DNA of 62,000 nucleotides from Cryptomeria japonica (lineage: Eukaryota > Streptophyta > Pinopsida > Cupressales > Cupressaceae), in assembly GCF_030272615.1 (NCBI RefSeq), contig NC_081413.1, positions 564,572,510-564,634,509 of the forward strand, read 5' to 3'. The notes under the pieces were generated by a model. The model did no database searches. It saw nothing but the letters and a program-made list of their open reading frames with translations, and was not told the DNA's origin. A program made the position numbers and the translations under genes. This document shows positions 49,801-60,499 of this stretch, one piece after another (the first letter of the stretch is position 1; the number at the start of each line of letters is the position of its first letter).

Positions 49801-50230
49801 TTTTGCTAACTGTCCTTAGGGCTGGTACTTCCCCTGTATTGCAGAAACTGGTGACTGCATGAATTGCCTGTGGCGTGATATCATGCATTCACTCCAAGTA
49901 CATTTTGTCACCATGGACCCTGCTCAGAATAATCCTTATATGATCTTCTATGAAATCCTCTGGGAAGTAAACAACATTGTGGAGTTTCTTCTTCTCCAGA
50001 ATACTATACTCCGGTTTGATCATCTTATCTTGTCCACAAAACGGACCTAGTTGGGAGTGGATGGCTAGAGACCCTAGGTCTTCAATCTTGCAATCTACGT
50101 ACTCAGAAATTCCCTCTTCTGCTATCACTCCAGCCGGAACTTGTGATAGGGCATTATACTTTGACTTCCATTGAATAAAACTTTCAGACTCAATAGATGC
50201 ACTAGAACTGGTATGAGATGCGGAAGCCAT
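46831..50230 (-). pseudogene. Element C ORF2: long protein of unknown function, decayed
   Basis: ATG at 50230 (MASASHTSSSASIESESF) opens a frame kept to about 48570; a single frameshift there leads into a second frame that runs to TAA at 46831, about 1130 codons. In-frame stops lie at 49889, 49634, 49283, 48956, 48695, 48214, 47323 and 46990, and a few more, many of them TAG. The N-terminal 300 residues look globular (WKSKYNALSQVP, YFPEDFIEDHIRIILS, GYWMFSANRINSVSA). Next comes a Lys/Ala/Pro-rich stretch, a second folded-looking part near 48.5 kb, the 8-residue charged repeat, and a coiled-coil-like C-terminus (LEEEVEANVKKEHQKSL, QLAKMEQEINTRF). I recognise no enzyme or capsid motif. Retention of one frame over 1.6 kb on each side argues that it was once coding. 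Confidence 0.65.
47830..48165 (-). repeat. 24-bp minisatellite encoding an 8-residue charged repeat
   Basis: In the ORF2 frame the units read DEEEKKKK, AEEEKKKK, DEEEKQKK and close variants, 24 bases each, about 12-14 units. The predicted product is a long charged single helix. The Ser/Phe-rich and Ser/Pro-rich open frames on the other strand are shadows of it. Confidence 0.88.
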
Positions 50231-50666
50231 TGTAGAAATTTTAAGAACTCGAGAAATACCTTTTAAAACACGCGGATTTAGGGCTTTCTGATTCTCCTTT
50301 ACTCCTCACTTTGTCGGTAGCTGAATCACCGCTTTGTGTTCTCCACTTGACTGTTTGCTATTTGAATTTGAATCTCCTTCGTGGTTTCTCAATTTCTCCA
50401 AATCTCTTCTCAAATCGCCTTTTTGTCATTCTGCTCTTTGAAAAACTTTTCTTCGCTTGAAAACTAATAGTGAGATGATTTCAAAAATGCTTTTAAACAT
50501 AGTCCTCACATACCATCATTAATGCTCCTCCATTAGGGCATAAGCCCTAATTTGCCTTTTTTTTAACCGTTTCCAGTCTTCTGCCAAGTGACAAGTATCA
50601 TATACCGGTTAAGGTCTTTTGCCAGTATAAACTGGGGGTTCAAAAACATTTTGTCGTTTTCTCCCC

Positions 50667-51938
50667 CTAAGCCTTTTGAAGCTTAGTTTGCTGGCTCTGA
50701 TATTTCCACACTAGGTGCAGAAACCGGTTCCTCTTCCAGGTTTTGTTCATGCCCACTTGAACTATTTTAACATCAATTCCTCCTTCTGGAGTGACCGGTA
50801 TATCATCAGATATACTCTTTCTGCTTCTGCAGAATCTTGCAATGTGATCTGGTTTGTTGCAGTGATAGCAAACCAATCCAGGTGCTCTCCAAGGTCCATT
50901 GTTCATGTTTCCATTCTTCCTTCTGCATGTTGCAGTAGTGTGACCATGACCATGATAGATCATACAATTTGCTCTCCATCCGATTGCCACTTGATAGCCA
51001 TCGCTTCTTGGCTGATGATTGAAGACATTAAACTGGTTGTGATTTCGGTTCACAAAAGATTCAAGACCAACTCCTTGGGTCCTCTGAAGATATCTTCCAG
51101 TGTCATTCATGACAGACCTGCATTCAAATGCTCTATGCCCATACTTGTTGCATGCATAACAATGACCATTGAACTTATTAGATCTAGGTACATTGTTAAT
51201 AAAGTAAGGAAAATTATTGTAGGCTTTGCTCCTACATACATTGGCAGTGTGTCCTTCTTTAAGACAGTTAAAGCAAATAGGTTTGAATTTTTGCTTACCT
51301 TTACCTTTGAATGCTAGTTGCTTCTTTGATGCTTCAGCATTTGTTCCTAAGGATTCTCCTTCCTCATGTCCAGAGAAACCAAGTCCATTGGTATTCTTTA
51401 CCGGTCTAGCCGACTCAAGCTTTTTCTCTAGCTTGACAGTACTTTTGCTGAACTTAGCAAGTATTTCCTTTGACTCAGAGAGTTCTTTGGAAATAGCAGC
51501 ATTTGTTTCTAACAGATTTTCATTCTCAAAGATGGCAGTGTTCAGTTCTCCTTGCATGTCTTTCTTTTCCACCTTGCTTGCATGGAGTTGAGCATTTAGG
51601 GCACTCATCTCTTGTTTTAACTTGGAGATCTCACAATCTCTTTCTTTCACTAGGTCTTCAGTTTTTCTCTAGTTCTCAAGCTCTTGACACATCCGGATAG
51701 TCAATCCTTCCAACTCCTTTCTCAGGTTGGAGTTTGATTCATTCAACTTATTTACTTCTGCAATTAGGGCTTCCATGTATGCTTCATCTACAGAACTATT
51801 TTCAGATAGCTCCATCAGCTTTTTTGCATGTTCTCTCCTTTTTGCTTGAGATTCCTTGTATTTGACCATAAGATCATCATAGGCTTGCTCAGATTGAGTG
51901 AGCCATTGAGTAAGTTCCCTCAAGGTGTATTCCCCCAT
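50667..51938 (-). pseudogene. Element C ORF1: Gag-like coiled-coil protein with four zinc knuckles
   Basis: The first ATG after the primer site, at 51938, starts MGEYTLRELTQWLTQSEQAY. About 424 codons follow with one in-frame TAG (51669-51671) and no frameshift. Residues 1 to about 190 are heptad-like and charged. Then come four knuckle-type motifs: CFNCLKEGHTANVC (51234-51275), CYACNKYGHRAFEC (51120-51161), a third at about 50925-50966 lacking its second Cys (CMIYHGHGHTTATC), and CYHCNKPDHIARFC (50829-50870). The position next to the primer site and the knuckles point to a nucleocapsid-type role, binding the element's RNA. A typical Copia Gag has one knuckle, so the count is unusual. No capsid-like domain is recognisable. 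Confidence 0.75.
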
Positions 51939-51975
51939 ATCTCTTTCCAAGTGGTTAAACTTATAGAAAGGTAGG

Positions 51976-51988
51976 CTCTGATACCAAT
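51976..51988 (-). promoter_or_regulatory. Element C primer binding site (initiator tRNA-Met)
   Basis: The minus strand reads ATTGGTATCAGAG immediately after the LTR end TTCATCA, matching the site in E. Confidence 0.85.
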
Positions 51989-53122
51989 TGATGAATACTA
52001 AGAGGGGGGGTGAATTAGTATACCAAAAAACACTGCACTTAAACACTTAAATAGTCTAAAGATAAACCGGTAAAACAGTTTAACAGACAGACCGGTTATC
52101 ACACATGCAAACCAAAATGCAAATAAAGCATTCACCCACAAAAGCAATACAACCATAACACAAGATATTTGACGTGGAAACCCAAATGGGAAAAACCACG
52201 GTGAGATGGAACTTACAAGTCACTATCTGTAGAATAGAAACCAGACCGGTTAAGGTTAGACCAGTTAAGGTCTTACAATGTTCTTCACCAGAACAGATGC
52301 TGTTAGGAATCTCAATCCTTGTTAGGAGATAAGTCCGATTAAAGACTACCTTGCTAGAGGATTTTAGATTCATAGAGGTGGACCACCTTGTTAGAGGATT
52401 TTACAAAAGGCTTTTGGGCCTACTCAGTTAAGGGCTACAGACTTGTCAAAGATGTGAGTAATCAACAAGTGTTTGATCTATCTAATAGCATAGACTGCTC
52501 AGTTAGATCCTTGATAGCTCGTTCTTAATGCACTCCTGCATTACTTCAGTCTTCTACACATTCATATTCTTTTCCACTCCTCAACCACCTTAAACCCTAG
52601 CCACAACATAAACCCTTTCAACAATAACCTAAAACCCTAGACATGATGTCCTTTTAAAGGAATCTAATTTCACGTTGGTCCAATAGGATTACATTTCAAT
52701 TTCCTAGGTTCAATGAATCTAGACATACTCAGTAACACAACACAAGAAGCACCATCAGTGTGTTGGCACCATCAAACAATCGGTGGATTGATAACTCATC
52801 ACAAAATGTCGGTTGGTAACTCATCACAGAGTATTACCGGTTCATACAAAAAGCCGGTTGTCGGTTTGACAAAAATGAAGACTGGTTGAAATGTGTTATG
52901 TCGCTTTAATCCCTCGTACCACTTGAGGTCAACATGCTACTTTAGACCGGTAAACACATTCTGTAAAACATCAATAGTCTAATGACTATAATACAACATA
53001 CTTGCAACATACCAGTTGAAACAAATACCGGTTGTGCTCTAACTCGTACATATAAAGAGGATCTTAATGCAAGTGTGTGTCCATCAATGACAATCACAAC
53101 ATAAACATAAAAAATGCCAACA
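51989..53122 (-). repeat. Element C 5' LTR
   Basis: 1134 bp, minus orientation, collinear with 44225-46480 and uninterrupted. CTAGAG at 52354-52359 is the empty target site for element D. Confidence 0.9.
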
Positions 53123-53127
53123 TGATT

Positions 53128-53526
53128 CCCTTTTCTCCTAAGAAAGATGTTCAACCTACATCTCCAAATCATAAGTTGCACAAAACATGTGATGGTTTTA
53201 CTCCTATTCGTGTTCTTGCTCCTCTTTCTCTAAACTTTGATGAATAAATGAGTGAAAATTTTATTCATGATGGCAATACAACTCCTAATGCTACTGATAG
53301 TGAGTATGAATATGTTGATGTAGACAAGCATTTATCAACTGAATTTTCAAAAGCCCTAATCCCATCTCCTAGTGCTGAACAAAGTGACTTACCACATAAG
53401 CATAGTCCTTGTTTGGATCTTGTGATAGGTATATCTTTTTTGCTCGATGTCGCTCCTCTGGCGTGTTGCTCACCTTCCCGAAATAGTAATCAACTAGATC
53501 GGGAAGTGGATGTCGTGCTAGATTAG
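53128..53526 (+). pseudogene. Element A C-terminal tail of the Gag-protease frame
   Basis: After C the A frame resumes. The part from 53248 aligns with the C-terminus of B: SEYEYVDVDKHLSTEFSKAL, HSPCLDLVI, a C-rich PSRN stretch and VVLD before the stop, where B ends DDVLD. Conservation of this tail in two separately inserted copies shows it belongs to the family. The domain is unrecognised. Confidence 0.75.
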
Positions 53527-54283
53527 GAACATTAGCAACACAGATTTTCTCTCCCTCCTCTCTTGCTCTTTTGTGACCATTCTTCTATGTGTATCCTTGT
53601 TCTTCTATTGTTCCCTTAATGTCTACTTGGGGGCGATGCAAAGTATTGAGATATTTTTTTGGTCTCTTTCATGTTGACTCAAAAGACATCCTCTCTTCCC
53701 TTTCTTCTAAGGTAGTGTCCTTCTTTGGGGAATGACGATTATTATATGCACATATACATACATGATATACATGAGTTATCATACAGCATACTGACCCTGA
53801 GGAAAGCAAAACTACCTTGTACCTCATGTTTTATGTTCATTATCCTTGGGTTTATTCCTCGATTGGGGGCTAAATCCTTAAGATAGCATGCTTCCTCTCT
53901 TCTTTCTCTCTTGGGTGTATCCTACCTTAAGAAATCTTTCCCGATAAGGTGTGCACGATCGCTTTAACATGGGGGCATACACTCCACTCATATTTTCATT
54001 CTTTATACTTAGAATTACTTAGTGAACTTTCTGTTGCTTTGTAATCTTTAGTATCCTTGCTTTCATGACTCATAGTGAGAGGAAATTTGCATCTTGCAGT
54101 CATGGCTCTCCCCTTCTCGATCTTCCCTTTTACTTTGTCAATCTAAGTCATAAGATCCTTAGTCTACTAAGGGCTTGGCACATCTTTCCTCCTTGACGTG
54201 GTAAAAGTCTTTCAATCTTGTTTCCTTGTACTTTACCGACAGTATTGGCGTACACTCATAGTCTCGCTAAAGTGGGGGCTAAA
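53527..54283 (+). other. Element A 3' untranslated region with polypurine tract
   Basis: About 750 non-coding bases are collinear with 60500-61247 of B, including a CATACAGCATACTGACCC block and an ACTCATAGTGAG block. AAAGTGGGGGCTAAA at 54269-54283 is the polypurine tract. Confidence 0.75.
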
Positions 54284-54619
54284 TGTAGTGTCATAAAATT
54301 GAGACCCTAACAATTTTCGACTGCATTATCCTCATGCATGTGAAATCAAATCCCCTAGTTTGATCGGAGATCGGAGACTACTCAACCCTCAGAATTTGCT
54401 TCTCCCTTGGCCTCCCCACCACCCTATTTGCACTCTGCCCTAAAGATAAGGACAGGGGTATGGCGCCCTTATTCTCCCTAGGACAAGGGAATGGTGCCCC
54501 TGTCCTCCCAGGATAGGGGCATGGTGCCCTTGTCCCTACCCTATTTTGGGGTAGGGCCCTTTCCTGAGCTTGCATTGTAGGTTGTGCAGTGAGCGGGAAA
54601 ACTTTCCCGATGTCGTCCT
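54284..54619 (+). repeat. Element A 3' LTR, first part, cut by element B
   Basis: Begins TGTAGTGTC after the polypurine tract and matches A's 5' LTR through the GAGCGGGAAAACTT block. It stops at 54619 where B begins. The rest should lie beyond the window after B. Confidence 0.85.
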
Positions 54620-54808
54620 TGTAGTGTCCTAAAATTGTGACACTTGCAATTTCGACCGCATTTCGGTCTTCACGATGGTGATGCAACACTGAACCTGAAT
54701 GGAGACCCCGAAACTTGTCCACGACATCAAAAACTGCATTTTTCCAGCACCCTGCCTGATCCCTCCTTGCACCCTGCTGTCCCGGGAGGTGGGACCAGAG
54801 CGCCCAGC

Positions 54809-54832
54809 GCCCTGGTCCTTCAGGACCAGGGC
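54809..54832. repeat. Perfect 10-bp hairpin in the B 5' LTR
   Basis: GCCCTGGTCC and GGACCAGGGC are separated by TTCA. Further partly complementary CTGGTCC/GGACCA words follow to 54893. The 3' LTR copy (about 61437-61462) keeps the stem with two paired changes. Confidence 0.85.
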
Positions 54833-55003
54833 ACCCAGCGCTCTGGTCCCCTAGGACCATGGCGCTCAGCGCCCTGGTCCCTGGCTCTATTTTGGGCCCG
54901 GTCTCCTATGGGACTTCGGGTCTTTTTGTTTGCAAAATGGAAAATATCATTTCCTGGTCGGCCTAAGGTCGGGAAAATCAGTCTTTTAACCCTAATTGGC
55001 AAG

Positions 55004-55011
55004 TATATAAA
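55004..55011 (+). promoter_or_regulatory. TATA box in the B 5' LTR
   Basis: TATATAAA stands alone in a less AT-rich part of the LTR, downstream of the palindromic island; the 3' LTR has it at 61632-61639. It is the likely promoter core for the genomic RNA. Confidence 0.6.
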
Positions 55012-55876
55012 ATACATTTTCCTCTCTCATTTGGTAAGAAGATGGATGAGAAAAAGGTGGAAACGATACTCAAACATTCAAGCATTCAAGCATTCCTTCT
55101 AAGTCTCCATTCAAGGCTAAGTGTTGCATTCAAGACAAGGATTCAACCATTGAAGAGGAGATCACTTACTACATACTACTACAACATACAACATACAACA
55201 ACATCTATACCTTCGCACATAAGGATACAAACATCCTTACAACAAGGTACTAGTACTTGTTTTACATTACAATCATTTACATTTACAACATTTCTCATTT
55301 CTTGGTTAATTCCAAAACTGGGGTTTGATGACCTAAGGGCAAACCCCTAATCCCTAACCCCCCAATCATCTTCACTTTTTTGTGTGTAGGTTGCAGGTAC
55401 GCGGCTGAAATTGAAGATCTAGAATCCTTGTGCAGAGACGAACAGACCCCCCTTCATTTCGCGGATTTTTCGGAGGACCGTGTGCACGCTGGGCGCCATC
55501 GTCCCGTCAACTTTCGCTCAAATTTGTAGGACAGCGTCATCTTGACATTTTACTACTAATTCCAGGTCCGTAGCTTCATCCTATATCCCTATCTCTATTT
55601 ATGAGCGAATCTTTCTCACTTTTCATGCATTCCTAGCTTAATCATTCTATCTACATTCTGTACAAAAGAGGGTAGCCTTGCTATCTTAACCCTTGAAACT
55701 TATTCAGAATCCAATCTTGCATTGTGTGGGATTGGATCTTGTGGGTTTCAACCCCTCTTTTGAATGTAAAGTCTCCCCTAAGTGAAAACCATCAACCCTA
55801 GCAACCTCCCTTCTCTCTCCTCGGAGTTGGAAGAGGGGAGAGCAACTAGGGTTCGATCATTTTCTGCTTTACATTT

Positions 55877-55890
55877 TGGTGAACCCGACG
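55877..55890 (+). promoter_or_regulatory. Element B primer binding site
   Basis: TGGTGAACCCGACG begins three bases after the LTR end. The A copy at 36095 differs by one base over the first 13 positions. Confidence 0.65.
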
Positions 55891-57055
55891 TGAACATCCT
55901 TTCTGATTATTCATGGTTAGATTTGAAAATTGGATTCCTTGATTACATTTCCATGTTTGATCTTTTGCAAATTTTAGAGGTTGATTGCATAAAAACCCTA
56001 AAATTTTCTTTTTGGTAATTGAGCTTGCGAAATGTTTAATTGTTAATGTTTGTTTCAGATCTACCCTTCTATTACAAATTATCAATTCATATCTGTGCTT
56101 TAATTTTGAAAATTAAGTGGTTAAGTGTCAAAACCCTAATTTTTGAAACCCTCTTGATTCAACCTTTGTCCGACAATTTCACTGATCAAAACATCTCCAA
56201 ATCGGCTGTAACTTTGGATTCTGCAATAAAATCATAATATCTTTCATCCCTAAAAATTTGGAAAAAAGTTGCGAGGACCGTGTGCACTCTGAGCGCCATC
56301 GTCCCCGACATTTTTTTCGAAATTTCGGGAGCTAGATCTTACTGTATTTTTCTGCTAAAATCCAGAATTTTGGCTGATTTTATCAATTCTAACACTTTCA
56401 AAATTACAGTCAAATTTGGTCTTGTGATTGCCTGGTTTAGGGCTTCTAATCATTCAAAAATTGTTGAAATTGAAATTTTGTGTCAAAATTGTGTTCCTAC
56501 TGTCCTAAATCTGAAAAGTGTGTTTGCATTCATTCGAAATTTCAGTGCTTTATTCAAAATTCTTGCAATTTGTGACTTTTGAAATTAAGTGCTTAATTAC
56601 ACCAACTTTGATTTCCACTTTCAAAATTGAATTTTGCGTGAAATTGAGTCAACTTTTAAATTTCAAAACTTGCATTGCTTTTGGTATTCCCTCTAAAATC
56701 ATAAAATTCAAAATTTCAGTTTCCCTCTCTTTTTCAAAATTCAAATTTTACATTTTTCGACAATCTTGGTAGGGTTCAATTTTGAGATTGTAACTTTAAT
56801 TTGGCCTATCTACAGATCGTAAAATCACTCAATTTTTTTCAGATTAGCTCTAAAATCATCATAACTTTCATCCCTGCAAATTTCGAAAAAAGTTGCGAGG
56901 ACCATGTGCACTCCGAGCGCCACGGTCCCTGACATTTTTTCCGAAATTTCGGGAGATTGTCGTGATTGTATTTAACAGCTTAAATCTAGAAGATTGGCTG
57001 ATTTTATTGAAATTTGCTACCTCTGAATTCAAAATCTTCTCTCCCTTTCTAGTGC
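55891..57055 (+). other. Element B untranslated leader with two hairpin copies
   Basis: About 1.15 kb, stop-rich. Two copies of the AAAAAAGTTGCGAGGACC module, each followed by GACATTTTTT and GAAATTTCGGGA, lie at 56265-56330 and 56885-56955. Their cores (56275-56304, 56899-56928) have inverted GGAC(C)/(G)GTCC ends. Confidence 0.7.
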
Positions 57056-60000
57056 ATGAGTTTTACAACAATAAGCCCTACTTACACTATTCCCGTTAGA
57101 CGAAGCCTTGGAATTAAGTCTTTCCAAGGTTTAATTACTGAGGAGATGGAACCTAATTTGAATAGCCTTTTTAACGAGGACATGGGTAATTCCTCTAATC
57201 CTCCTAATGATGAAGAAGCTCTCCATGAGGTTTCTGTAGAACAACTTGCGAAATTGGATAACCAATTTGACGATTTTCGACAATGGATATCTCAAGAATA
57301 CCCCGATAGTCAAGCTCTTCCTTTAATTGAGGGTCTAAAACATATGCTTCAAAGTGATAAGAATGGAATTGATATTTTGCGTGGTATTGCACACATTGTG
57401 GATTCAAATGTGATGCCTATAAAGAGTTGTGCCGAAACTTTAGGTTATACACAACCTCCCACTCAAGTCAATCATTCTATTCCTTTGACAACTTCTACTG
57501 CTAGCATACCTACCTTTACATCAAACATAATGGCTACTTCTATACAAGACATTCTGCCTATGATTACCAGTCATGGGGGCAATCCTTCCTCTTCAATTAA
57601 CCCTCTTCCTTCATTTAATCCAACTTCTTCATTCATTCCTTCAATGAGTGTTCCTATTACATCTCCACAAATGAACATGACGCAAGGGGGCAATTCATTT
57701 AACCATTCTATTCCTCCTTGTAGTGTTCCTCCTTTCCAATCATCTCCTATGATTAATTATCATAGTGTCCCGCCACCTTACTCTTTACCTTCTTTCAATA
57801 ACATAACACCTCTATCTCAATCTAACACATCTAATATGAATTCTTCGACTGAAGCGACCATTAACAATCTTGCACAAACTGTCTCTTCTTTACAGCAACA
57901 AATTGCCTCTATGAATCAATCTAAGTTTATTGTGCCCACATTTGATGTTGCGAGCCCACTTTCTCTTGACATTGTTCGAGCTATCCCTCCTAAACATGTT
58001 GAAATCCTGCATTTGGAGCTTTATAATGGTAAAGGTGATCCTCTAACACATGTTAAGACATTTCAAACAATATGTACCGATTTTGCTTATGACCAAAGGT
58101 TGCTTGCAAAACTGTTTACTAGAACATTAAGAGACAAAGCCCTACAATGGTATTGCTCATTGCCTTCTTATTCTATTACTTCTTTCGAACAACTTGCAAA
58201 TGCTTTCATTCAACAATTTCAAAACAATATAAGTCCTAAAGTTACTTTGATTGATTTAATGCATTGTAAACAAGGTGTTAAAGAAAAAGTGACTGATTTC
58301 ATTGGTAGATATAAGCATTTGTATGCTCAAATTTCTTTTCCAGTGCCTGACAATGATATTCAAAGAATCTTTATTTCTAATTTACAAAAAGATATTCGAG
58401 ACAAACTTCTATTTTCTGAGTTTACTTCTTTCCAACAGTTGTGTGCAACTCTTCACAATTATCAACTGACTGTGAGTCAAATGGAATAATCACATCCTAT
58501 GGCTCCGAGTGATAAGGGTGATAGCAGTCAACAACCATTTGGAAAGTTTAAACCGAATAGAGATTCCATCAAATTCAATGAAAACATCATCAACAACAAT
58601 GTGAATGCAGCATCAGGTGTGCCTCCTATTTCTAAGTTTTTCAAGAAAGAAAGAAAGTATACTCCTTTGAATGAATCATTGCATAGTATTATGAATAAGT
58701 TATTGGAACAAAATGTGCTTACTCTTCCTCCTATAAGGCAAATTGATCCTGCAAAGATTACTTCACCTTATTTTGATAACAAATCTTTTTGTCAATTTCA
58801 TCGTCAGCCTGGGCATGATACTGAAAAATGTTTTTCTTTAAAGGGTAAAATTCAAGATTTGATTGATAATAATACCATCTCTGTTTCTGGAGTGAATGAT
58901 AAAGGCAACACATCTGTAGCTCCTCCTAACCAAAATCTTCAGATTTTTACTGATCCATTACCTTCTCATTCCTCTAATGCGATTGAGACTAATGATTCCT
59001 CTTTCTCATCTGATGGTCTTGTGTCTATGACTCCGAATGTGATTAACTTTGTAGAGCAGCAAGAAAACCCTAAAGAACCTTCCATCACATTTGATTCTAG
59101 TGAAACTATCAGGGCACCTGATGGTCCTTTATACATAGTTGCAAAAGTCAAGAATACACCTTGCCGTGGAGTGCTTATTAATCCTTCGTGCATGGTTAAT
59201 GTTATTACTGAAGAATTTCTTTTTACTTTGCAATTGAATCAAGTGATCTATGACAAAACAGATGTGATTGTGAAATTATTTGATGCATTTTCTTCTCCTG
59301 CAATTGGTTCTATTACATTACCTATTGAGGTCCATAACAAATCCCTTGATGTGAACTTTGCTATTATTCCTTCATCCGAACAATTTCGTGTGAAGCTTGG
59401 CTATCCTTGGCTATCTTCCATGAAAGCTATTGCTTCTCCTATACATAAGTGTTTGAAATTTCCCCTTAATGGTGAAGTTGTTACTGTCAATCATAGTCTC
59501 TTTAAACTAGCTGAAAGAACTTCTAGCATTCCTATTGATTATTTTTGGCCTAAACAATTCCAATCTCTTCCTCCGTGAAGTGATCATCTTTTCAAATCTT
59601 ATCAAAAGTGGAAAATAGATATGATCCTATCTCTAAGTGAACCTAGAACACCCAAACTTGATATTCCTATCGTTCTTGAGAAGGAAGTTCTTCCTTTGAA
59701 AGATAAAACTAATATCTTTCCTCAAGAAGATGCCCAACCCATTCCTATGGATGTGACTATGTCTATGTCTAATAAGCTTTCTAAAAGTAGACCTATACCT
59801 CCTCATCATGATGGACTTGGTCTCCTTCCTAAACCAAAAATTCCTCCTTCATATGGAGCAGTTCCTCCTCCTTCCTTTTATAGAGAAAAGAGGCCTTCCT
59901 CTTCTCCTATTATCCAGCCTAAGAGACCACAACCTAAACACCCAAGTGATAAGGATGAGAACATTCCTCCTCCTCAATCTCCTCAACTTCCTACTAAGAC

Positions 60001-60499
60001 TAGACGAAATCATTCTGCGCGTGAATGCCGACGAAAGCGTCGTCTTAGAGCTCAAGCAACTGCTTCTCAAACTTTGCAATCTCCAAAAACACCTTCAACA
60101 AGCATTATTCCATTTTCTCCTCAACCAGAAATTGAGCCAAAATCTCCTAAACATAAGATGCATGATGGTCTTGATCCTGTGCAAGTTAAAGATCCTATTT
60201 TTATAAATCTTGATGATGACATAGATGAAAATGTTCTTCATGATGAAAATGTTACTCCTCTTGCTTCTAATAGTGAATATGAACTTGTTGATATTGATAA
60301 CCATTTATCTAACGAATTTTCTAAAGCACTTATCCTAGCTCCTAGACAAGAACAACGTGGCTTGGAACATGAACATAGCCCTTGTTTGGATCTTGTGATA
60401 GCTCCATCTGCTGTGTTGGATGTTCCTCCTGTAGCGTGTTCCCTGCCTTCTCGAAACATTGATCAGCAAGATCGGGGGGTAGATGACGTGCTAGACTAG
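57056..60499 (+). pseudogene. Element B Gag-protease-tail frame, 1148 codons, two stops
   Basis: One frame from ATG 57056 to TAG 60497, broken only by TAA at 58487 and TGA at 59576. Residues 1-320 are Ser/Pro-rich and probably disordered. The plant Ty3 Gag domain spans about 320-430 (LYNGKGDPLTHVKTFQ, RTLRDKALQWYCSLP). A CHHC knuckle, CQFHRQPGHDTEKC, is at 58790-58831. The protease-like domain follows: LINPSCMVNVITEE, with N-P-S at 59180-59188 where D-T/S-G is expected, then IGSITLPIEV and KLGYPWLSSMKAIASPIHKCLKFP. The tail is Pro-rich, basic (ECRRKRRLRAQ), then acidic and ends HSPCLDLVI to DDVLD. No reverse transcriptase, RNase H or integrase motif occurs. Both stops are one transition from sense codons, so inactivation is recent. 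Confidence 0.88.

Larger units (their letters stand above)
44225..53122 (-). mobile_element. Element C: polymerase-less LTR retrotransposon with two unusual ORFs
   Basis: On the minus strand the order is 5' LTR (51989-53122), initiator-Met primer site, ORF1 (50667-51938), ORF2 (46831-50230), polypurine tract and 3' LTR (44225-46480), with a perfect 5-bp target duplication. The primer site and LTR style are Copia-like. The 5.5-kb internal region contains no protease, integrase, reverse transcriptase or RNase H motif on either strand, and almost all of it is taken up by the two ORFs. It therefore looks like a large non-autonomous derivative moved by a partner's enzymes. It interrupts the Pro-rich part of element A. 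Confidence 0.85.
54620..55873 (+). repeat. Element B 5' LTR
   Basis: 1254 bp, TGTAGTGTCC to TTTACA. Contains a GC-rich palindromic island (54790-54893), TATATAAA at 55004-55011, two copies of CATTCAAG where the 3' LTR has four, and one copy of the shared hairpin (55475-55504). Confidence 0.9.
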
